This document shows, piece by piece, positions 27,350-33,085 of a stretch of 33,085 nucleotides of DNA. Source of the DNA: an uncultured Clostridia bacterium. Lineage in GTDB: Bacteria; Bacillota; Clostridia; TANB77; CAG-508. The stretch covers positions 1 to 33,085 of the forward strand of contig CALXWU010000008.1 in assembly GCA_944392505.1 (NCBI GenBank). The letters run 5' to 3'. The notes below the pieces were generated by a model that saw only the letters and a list, made by a program, of their open reading frames with translations, did not search any database and was not told the DNA's origin. A program made the position numbers and the translations under genes. Numbering within the stretch: the first letter of the stretch is position 1; each line of letters starts with the position of its first letter.

Positions 27350-29923
27350 TTATAACCATTCACCGTATTTCTTGATATATATTTTTTTGATCAAGGTTGC
27401 TAAGCAGCAATACAATATTGGCACACATAAAATTATGCTAAAATATTGAAATGGTATTGGAACTAACCCTATATATTTTCCTATAAAAGTGAAAGGTATC
27501 AATATCGCTATAATGCTTAAACCTATTGACGTAGCATATACTGCTTTTGAAGCATTGCTTTGAACAAATGGTGTTTTTCCAGTTCTTATTATGTGCAAGC
27601 CTACTAGGTTTGACACTACTCCATATGAAAACCATATTGATTGAAATAATGCTGCGTCTGGAAGTCTTAAACCAAATCCAAACCATAATATAGCAAATAT
27701 CATTAAATCGAAAATTGAACTGGTTGGTCCCATATATAGCATGAATCTCTTTAAGCTTTTCATGTCCCATACACGTGGCTTTTTAAGATATTCTTTATCT
27801 ACATTATCATATGGTATAGAAAGCTGACCTATGTCATAAAGTAAACTTTGCACTAAAAGCTGTATCGGTGTTATTGGGAAAAATGGTAGTAGTACACTTG
27901 CTATTAGCACTGAAAGTACTTCTCCAAAATTAAAGCTAACAGCCATTTTAATATATTTCTGAAGATTTCCAAAGGTCTTTCTTCCTTCCATAACTCCATC
28001 TGTAAGAACATCCAAGTTTTTTTCTAATAAAATAATATCAGCTGTTTCTTTTGTAATATCAACTGCAGTATCAACAGAGATTCCAACTTCTGCATTATGC
28101 ATAGAAGGTGCATCATTTATTCCATCTCCCATGTATCCAACAACATTTCCAGCTTCTTTTAGTATCCTTATAATTCTAGCTTTTTGAATAGGAGATAATT
28201 TTGCATATACATTAGTTTTCTTTAGAATCCTCCTTAAAGCTGCATCTGACAATTTGTCTATTTTACTTCCGAGAACTATTTTGTCCGTGTTTATATCTAC
28301 TTTATCACAAATAGCCTTAGTTACATATTCATTATCTCCTGTTAAAACTATAACTCTTATTCCATCTTCATTAAGTCTTGCAATTGCTCCTTTTGCACTT
28401 TCTTTTGGTGGATCTAGGAAGCCAACAAATCCTATAAGAACCATTTTAGACTCATCTTTTACAGAAAACTTTTCAATTCCTGCTATTTCGTTTTTTTGTG
28501 CAACAGCAACTACTCTTAGCCCCTGCTTATTTAATTCTTTTGATAATTCAATTACATTTTTCTTAATTTCTTTTGTTATTTCTGATACTTCTCCATTATA
28601 ATCTACCATGGTGCAAATGCTAAGGATCTCTTCTACTGCGCCTTTAGTAATTAATTGTTTTTTCTTCCCATCAGATACCACAACTGAAAGCCTTCTTCTT
28701 GTAAAATCAAATGGTATCTCATCTACTCTTTCATAACTTTCTTCAATTCCTTTAAGTTCACTCTTTTTTACTCTTGCAATTACCGCTTCATCAATGCTTC
28801 CTTCTAATCCTGTTTGAAAATATGAGTTCAAGAATACGTGTTTTAAAACTCTTTTATCCTCTTCCCCTTTTATATTCAAATATTTCTCCAAAACAATTTT
28901 GTCTTCTGTAAGAGTTCCCGTTTTATCAGTACATAACACATTCATTGCGCCAAAACTCTGAATACTGTCAAGTCTTTTAACAATAGTCTTTTTCTTAGAC
29001 ATCCTTGTTGCACCTTTTGCTAAACTCGATGATAAAATTACAGGAAGAAGAAGTGGTGTTATTCCAATTGCAATAGCAACTGCAAAAGTAAATGCTGTGA
29101 TTGTCCCATGTTTTGCTGCATTAGCAATAAATGTAATTGGTATTAGAACGACCATAAATCTTATTAAAAGTTTACTTACACTATCAATTCCTTTTTGAAA
29201 AGCAGTTTTCGGCTTTTCCTCAGTTATGGTGTCTGCTACTTTTCCAAAATACGTATCATCTCCAGTTTTTATAACAATCCCTATTGCAGAACCACTTATT
29301 ACATTAGTTCCCATAAAACAAATTGTATCTAAATCTGTGATGTCTTCTATTTTTCCTTTTTGCTCTGATTCAGCCAATTTCTTTACAGAATCACTCTCAC
29401 CTGTTAGAGAAGATTGATTAACAAATAAATCTGTTGCTTCAATTATCCTTAAATCTGCGGGAATTAAATCTCCTGCATTTAATAATATAACATCTCCGAT
29501 CGTAATTTCTGAAGATAGTATTTTTACCTCTTTTCCATTTCTTAAAACTGAAGATTTAGCAGAAACAAGATTTTTAAGTTTCTCTGCAGCTTTATTTGAT
29601 CTATACACTTCAAAAAACTCCAAAAGTGTACTTGCGGTAATAAGTATTAAAATAACAATTATATTCGCATAATTTGGAGGTGTTGTAAGCATTACATCTG
29701 TATAAAAGAGAACTAACACTATTCCAAGTAATATCAAATTAAACGTGCTAAATAAGCTCTCAAACAAATAATTATACCACTGTTTTGGTTTTTTTTGCTT
29801 CATTTCATTTTTTCCGTACTTAGATATACGTTTTTTTGCTTCATCTGTTGTAAGCCCTCTTTTCTTAAAATCATTTTCTTTCAAAAACTCTTCTACACTA
29901 CTAATGCACTCTTTCTCGTACAT
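27350..29923 (-). CDS. mgtA: MgtA-type P-type ATPase, probable Mg2+ importer
   Basis: This is an 857-residue P-type ATPase of the membrane, close to MgtA/MgtB. It has TGES (174-177), the phosphorylated Asp333 in DKTGTLTEDKIVLE, KGAVEEI in the nucleotide domain, and GDGINDAPSM. The C-terminal PITPIQLLVQSLLYDIGQLS and MLYMGPTSSIFD are characteristic of MgtA. The membrane motif TPEMLP of enterobacterial MgtA reads TPLLLP (about 289-294), so a charged ion-site residue is lost. AGAAGG precedes the ATG. No Mg2+-sensing leader is visible. A 61-bp intergenic repeat begins 18 bases upstream. Confidence 0.88.
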   Translation of the reverse strand: MYEKECISSVEEFLKENDFKKRGLTTDEAKKRISKYGKNEMKQKKPKQWYNYLFESLFSTFNLILLGIVLVLFYTDVMLTTPPNYANIIVILILITASTLLEFFEVYRSNKAAEKLKNLVSAKSSVLRNGKEVKILSSEITIGDVILLNAGDLIPADLRIIEATDLFVNQSSLTGESDSVKKLAESEQKGKIEDITDLDTICFMGTNVISGSAIGIVIKTGDDTYFGKVADTITEEKPKTAFQKGIDSVSKLLIRFMVVLIPITFIANAAKHGTITAFTFAVAIAIGITPLLLPVILSSSLAKGATRMSKKKTIVKRLDSIQSFGAMNVLCTDKTGTLTEDKIVLEKYLNIKGEEDKRVLKHVFLNSYFQTGLEGSIDEAVIARVKKSELKGIEESYERVDEIPFDFTRRRLSVVVSDGKKKQLITKGAVEEILSICTMVDYNGEVSEITKEIKKNVIELSKELNKQGLRVVAVAQKNEIAGIEKFSVKDESKMVLIGFVGFLDPPKESAKGAIARLNEDGIRVIVLTGDNEYVTKAICDKVDINTDKIVLGSKIDKLSDAALRRILKKTNVYAKLSPIQKARIIRILKEAGNVVGYMGDGINDAPSMHNAEVGISVDTAVDITKETADIILLEKNLDVLTDGVMEGRKTFGNLQKYIKMAVSFNFGEVLSVLIASVLLPFFPITPIQLLVQSLLYDIGQLSIPYDNVDKEYLKKPRVWDMKSLKRFMLYMGPTSSIFDLMIFAILWFGFGLRLPDAALFQSIWFSYGVVSNLVGLHIIRTGKTPFVQSNASKAVYATSIGLSIIAILIPFTFIGKYIGLVPIPFQYFSIILCVPILYCCLATLIKKIYIKKYGEWL

Positions 29924-29940
29924 TCTCTTACCTTCTTTCG

Positions 29941-30034
29941 TTTGTCGCTTTTGGGGACAGGCGTTAAAACCACATAGTTGTTCGTTTTTGGGACAGGCCT
30001 TGGATTAACATAGTTATTCGTTTTTAGGATAGTC
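29941..30034. repeat. GGGACAGGC repeat, copy C, inverted relative to copy B
   Basis: Three 36-bp-spaced units have GACAGGC at 29956 and 29992 and the decayed GATAGTC at 30028. The first 61 bp (29941-30001) is the reverse complement of 31302-31362 with two mismatches, and of 12334-12394 with three. It lies in the 198-base gap between mgtA and the SPL-family gene. The rest of that gap (30035-30121) is AT-rich with nothing recognisable. Confidence 0.85.
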
Positions 30035-30121
30035 CTTACTCTTATCAAAATAATTATCTCTATAAACTGCTTTTAAAATTATAACATATAATTTTAAAAT
30101 GTATATACAATATTAAATTTT

Positions 30122-31126
30122 TTAACTAAAATATATTATCTTGTTTTTCGGAAAATACTTAACAAGTAATTCTTTAATATATCCTTCCGCTTCCTTTCGT
30201 ACATCTTGCTTGTACGTATATTTTCCCTTTCCTCTTCCAGTCATCAATTCTTCATTATATAAATTAATTGCACTAGGAAAAGCCTCTTCATTTATTTTCC
30301 TATGGATATAGCTATATGTCATAAGTATTACTTCAAAAAACACATCTTGCTTTACTTTATCGCTCAAGCTTTGAGCTAAGTAAATAATTAATTCTTCATA
30401 TAGTTTTTTCCAATCATCAACCAAAATTACTGGTGCAATTAAAATCCCTACTTTATAGCCAGCTTCTTTTAATTTATTTATTGCCTCTACTCTCTGTTCT
30501 AATTGTGATGTTCCCATCTCTACCTTTTGAATTATCTCTTTTGGATTTACACTCATTCTAATGATAACCTTTTCTTTACCTTCCAAATCCAATATATCAT
30601 CTACCATATCAAATTTAGTTGGAAATGTGATAAATCCTTTCTCAGCCTTTTTAAAATTTTCGATTGTCCATTTTAAATTTCCTGTTATTGAATTCTCTAG
30701 AATTAAATCACTATTACTTCCAATCTCAAACACTAATTCTTCGTTGCTTTCGTTCGCAGTTTTTATAATCTTCTCTAGCATTTCTTCTCTATTTACAAAT
30801 AGTCTAAGATAAGCACATTTGTTATAATTACAAACTAAGTAACAGTACAAGCACATTGCGGTGCATCCAGAAGATGTATATGGTACTAAATAATTTGAAA
30901 TTTTATTATTAGGCACAAATTTATGTGTCTTCCTTATTCCTATTATTAAATTTCTTTTCATTCTAGGAAATTCTTTATTATCCTTTTTTCTCATCTCTTC
31001 AATATTGTTATGATTTTCAATCAAGTATTGTGCTACATCTTTATATTTTTCTAGCAATTGCTTACCTAGTTCATATTCTTTTGCCCTTTCTTCATAATAT
31101 ATTGCATCTGGAACAAATTCTCTCAT
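30122..31126 (-). CDS. Spore photoproduct lyase family radical SAM protein, catalytic Cys replaced
   Basis: The 334-residue protein aligns along its length with spore photoproduct lyase, the radical SAM enzyme that repairs the UV-induced thymine dimer of spores. It has the cluster motif Cys88-TAM-Cys92-LY-Cys95 followed by YL, as in SPL, then NREEMLEKI, GTSQLEQRVEAINKLKEAGYK, IAPVI and a C-terminal KYTY...YF region. SPL has FEAACTSD around the H-atom donor cysteine; here it reads FEIGSNSD, with Ser137 in the cysteine position. It may therefore be a divergent paralogue with another reaction. GAGGG precedes the ATG. It is flanked by inverted 61-bp repeats. Confidence 0.82.
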   Translation of the reverse strand: MREFVPDAIYYEERAKEYELGKQLLEKYKDVAQYLIENHNNIEEMRKKDNKEFPRMKRNLIIGIRKTHKFVPNNKISNYLVPYTSSGCTAMCLYCYLVCNYNKCAYLRLFVNREEMLEKIIKTANESNEELVFEIGSNSDLILENSITGNLKWTIENFKKAEKGFITFPTKFDMVDDILDLEGKEKVIIRMSVNPKEIIQKVEMGTSQLEQRVEAINKLKEAGYKVGILIAPVILVDDWKKLYEELIIYLAQSLSDKVKQDVFFEVILMTYSYIHRKINEEAFPSAINLYNEELMTGRGKGKYTYKQDVRKEAEGYIKELLVKYFPKNKIIYFS

Positions 31127-31301
31127 TTTCAGCCCTCGCTTTTATATATTTAGGTTTTTATATAAAAATACCTATAAAACATATATTTTTATTATTTACA
31201 CCTCTTTTTAATTTATTCATTTTTACCAATTTTCCTATTATATACATACCCCTAAAAGCATGATACTAAAGTTCATCTATCGTTTGTATTACCACTTCTT
31301 G

Positions 31302-31362
31302 AAGGTCTGTCCCAGAAACGAACAACTATGTGGTTTTAACGCCTGTCCCCAAAAGCGACAAA
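31302..31362. repeat. GCCTGTCCC repeat, copy B
   Basis: This 61-bp copy is 59/61 identical to the inverted copy at 29941-30001 and 56/61 to copy A. Within it the CTGTCCC core occurs twice, 36 bp apart. It lies in the 280-base gap between the divergent SPL-family gene and ylbJ. The remainder of that gap (31127-31301) is AT-rich, with no gene seen. Confidence 0.85.
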
Positions 31363-31406
31363 TCATAAATTTTAATTAAGTGAATAATAATTATAAGGTG
31401 GATTTT

Positions 31407-32630
31407 ATGAGATTTATTATTTTGTCATTAAAGAGGAATATTTTGCCTTTCACTTTTGTTGTTATTGCGATATTTTTAGTTATTTTTTCTCGTTCTAATC
31501 TTACTGCAGCTACAAATGGGCTTACATTATGGGCTACATGTGTTGTTCCTTCTCTATTTCCGTTTTTTGTAATAACCAATTTATTATCTCGTACTAAGGT
31601 GGTAGATTTTGTAGGAAAACTTTTAGATAAATGTATGAGACCTATTTTTAATGTGCCAGGAATTGGTGGTTTTGCTTTTGTAATGGGTTTAATTAGTGGT
31701 TATCCTGTTGGTGCAAAAATTGTTTCTGATTTTAGAGAAAATGGATCTATTACTAAAGACGAAGGTGAAAGAATGCTCGCCTTTACTAATAATTCTGGTC
31801 CTCTTTTTATTATAAGTAGCGTAGGAATAAGCCTTTTCGGTGACACGAAAACAGGACTCTTATTACTTAGCACTCATATTCTTTCTTGCATTACAGTTGG
31901 AATTATATTAGGCAAATTTTCTAAGAAATCTGATGAAGAGTATAGAAGGAACATGCATACACATACGAAAAATGGTAACAACCTAAATTCTTCTAAAACT
32001 GTGACTTTTAAAAATTTAGGAGAAGTATTAGGAAGTAGTATTAATAACAGTATTTCTACTATTCTCATGATTGGCGGATTTGTTGTAATTTTTTCTGTTA
32101 TTATCTCCATATTGAACCAAACTCATGCACTAGATATTTTTGCTAAATTTTTAAATCCGTTTTTATCGACGATTGGTTTTGATTTAGAGTTTGCTAAACC
32201 TCTTCTATCTGGAATTATTGAACTTACAAATGGTGTAAAACAAGTGGCTGGAGTCTCAATAAAAGCAATATCTCAAAATGTTGTATTATGTGCGTTTCTT
32301 TTAGGTTTTGGTGGATTTTCTGTTTTGCTTCAAGTTTTTAGTATTGTAGCTAAAACAGATTTATCAATGAAAAAGTATTTTATAGGGAAATTTATGCAAG
32401 GAATTATTGCGGCAATTTATACCTTTTTGGCTTTAAAACTTATACCTTTTTTAAATTTAGATATTGTAGAAACCTCTAATTTATCTACAAGTAACATTTC
32501 TAGTTTTTTAAGCATGAATAATCCGATATATTCTTTCTTCTATGACTTTGGTATTTTTGTTATTTTTGTAATATTAATTTTCGTAACTTTTAATCTTTTT
32601 AACAGATTGTACAATAGTCATAAAGTTTGA
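31407..32630 (+). CDS. ylbJ: Sporulation integral membrane protein YlbJ
   Basis: YlbJ is a membrane protein needed for spore cortex formation in Bacillus. The 407-residue protein has about eight membrane segments and two nucleoside-recognition/Gate-type repeats. Typical motifs are LWATCVVPSLFPFFVITNLL, GFVMGL-like PGIGGFAFVMGLISGYPVGAK, FTNNSGPLFIISSVG and SGIIELTNGV. I chose ATG 31407 because AAGGTGG lies 6 bases upstream; a GTG nine codons earlier has no site. It diverges from the SPL-family gene, and both belong to the sporulation theme of this end of the window. Confidence 0.9.
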   Translation: MRFIILSLKRNILPFTFVVIAIFLVIFSRSNLTAATNGLTLWATCVVPSLFPFFVITNLLSRTKVVDFVGKLLDKCMRPIFNVPGIGGFAFVMGLISGYPVGAKIVSDFRENGSITKDEGERMLAFTNNSGPLFIISSVGISLFGDTKTGLLLLSTHILSCITVGIILGKFSKKSDEEYRRNMHTHTKNGNNLNSSKTVTFKNLGEVLGSSINNSISTILMIGGFVVIFSVIISILNQTHALDIFAKFLNPFLSTIGFDLEFAKPLLSGIIELTNGVKQVAGVSIKAISQNVVLCAFLLGFGGFSVLLQVFSIVAKTDLSMKKYFIGKFMQGIIAAIYTFLALKLIPFLNLDIVETSNLSTSNISSFLSMNNPIYSFFYDFGIFVIFVILIFVTFNLFNRLYNSHKV

Positions 32631-32702
32631 ACTTAGGAATATATTTATTGTATGAAATATAACTATTAAGAATATTTAGATATATATGGGAGTGATTAGT
32701 TT

Positions 32703-32939
32703 ATGGAAAGAGATAATATGAATAATTTTTATGGAATGCCACCATATAATTATGATAATAATTTTGATCCAAATATGGGGGATAATCCAATGTTTAACCC
32801 TATTGCACAATATGAGCAGGCATACATGTATTATAGGTATTTGACTCAACAATTGGAATATAAAATAAAGTGTAAAGAATATGATAAACTATGTAATACC
32901 TCTGGTAGGAGTGAAAGCGGAAGGAGTTCAAGAGAATAG
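32703..32939 (+). CDS. Small Asn/Tyr/Met-rich protein, possibly spore coat
   Basis: The 78-residue protein begins with a low-complexity stretch rich in Asn, Tyr, Met and Pro (NNFYGMPPYNYDNNFDPN). A probable amphipathic helix follows (QYEQAYMYYRYLTQQLEYKIK), then a Ser/Arg/Gly tail. The composition resembles small coat proteins of clostridial spores, and the neighbour is ylbJ, but I cannot assign a family. A GGGAGTGA site lies about 10 bases before the ATG. It is followed by a hairpin terminator. Confidence 0.65.
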   Translation: MERDNMNNFYGMPPYNYDNNFDPNMGDNPMFNPIAQYEQAYMYYRYLTQQLEYKIKCKEYDKLCNTSGRSESGRSSRE

Positions 32940-32964
32940 TAATACTTACAAGAGCACACAAAAA

Positions 32965-32994
32965 AACCAAGCTACTTTAAACAGTAGCTTAGTT
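32965..32994. terminator. Bidirectional terminator between the small gene and tRNA-Met
   Basis: A 12-bp stem with one mismatch (arms 32965-32976 and 32983-32994, core AAGCTACT) has T-rich sequence on the plus side and a run of T on the minus side. It can end both the plus-strand small gene and the minus-strand tRNA. Confidence 0.75.
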
Positions 32995-33001
32995 TTAATT
33001 T

Positions 33002-33078
33002 TGGTAGCGAGAGGGAGATTCGAACTCTCGACCCACTGGGTATGAACCAGTTGCTCTAGCCAACTGAGCTATCTCGCC
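33002..33078 (-). tRNA. tRNA-Met (anticodon CAT), elongator type
   Basis: The minus strand folds as a full 77-base cloverleaf with encoded CCA. The acceptor arm is GGCGAGA with TCTCGCT, the anticodon stem is ACTGG with CCAGT, and the loop TTCATAC carries CAT (33042-33044 on plus). The G1-U72 acceptor pair and the D-arm AGCTCAGTTGGCTAGAGC resemble the elongator tRNA-Met of Bacillus, not initiator tRNA or tRNA-Ile2. Upstream sequence is cut by the window end. Confidence 0.95.
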
Positions 33079-33085
33079 ATATATT

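Noticed and set aside
29924-30121. Mg2+-sensing M-box riboswitch upstream of mgtA
   Set aside because: The gap is short, mostly filled by the repeat, and shows none of the conserved M-box stems.

Overview
The window is low-GC DNA from a spore-forming Bacillota, almost certainly a member of the Clostridia. The support is AT-rich codon choice, a pheST T-box leader, a CIRCE-controlled groESL operon, a clustered type II fatty-acid operon, and sporulation-type genes (SpoIIID, YlbJ, a spore photoproduct lyase relative). Most genes are ordinary housekeeping genes on the minus strand. No prophage, cas or integrase gene is visible.

Layout. 1-207 holds the 3' part of a damaged spoIIID-like gene. 303-1247 is prs with its own promoter. 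1357-10684 is a fatty-acid operon read right to left: fabH, fabD, fabG, fabF, accB, fabZ, accC, accD, accA, fabI. It makes malonyl-CoA and runs the elongation cycle, but it has no acpP and no linked regulator. A small unknown gene with its own promoter and terminator sits antisense between fabZ and accC. 10935-13638 carries rimO and a CapA-like membrane-anchored protein. 13740-17680 is pheST with a T-box leader. mutS2 (17840-20092) is on the plus strand and converges with a nucleosidase gene remnant and mtaB. 21979-24300 is groES, a small WYL-like gene, and groEL. 24395-25543 holds a DUF4190-type membrane protein and deoD. 25639-33078 is more accessory: a lone nuclease-like gene, a complete spoIIID, an MgtA-type ATPase, an SPL-family radical SAM gene, ylbJ, a small coat-like protein and tRNA-Met.

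The most notable observation is that two otherwise normal genes, fabH and mtaB, are each broken by one extra base. In both, the break falls on an in-frame CGG codon followed by T, and skipping the C restores a conserved glycine and the rest of the protein. By eye, CGG is absent in frame from the other large housekeeping genes here; I found it only in the small antisense gene (once) and in the complete spoIIID (twice). This could be +1 recoding at a nearly unused codon, or two unrelated indels.

A second theme is a dispersed intergenic repeat with a GGGACAGGC core and a period of about 34-36 bp. Three 61-bp copies are nearly identical, and two of them lie in inverted orientation on either side of the SPL-family gene. 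Several Rho-independent terminators have related GGACA-containing stems.
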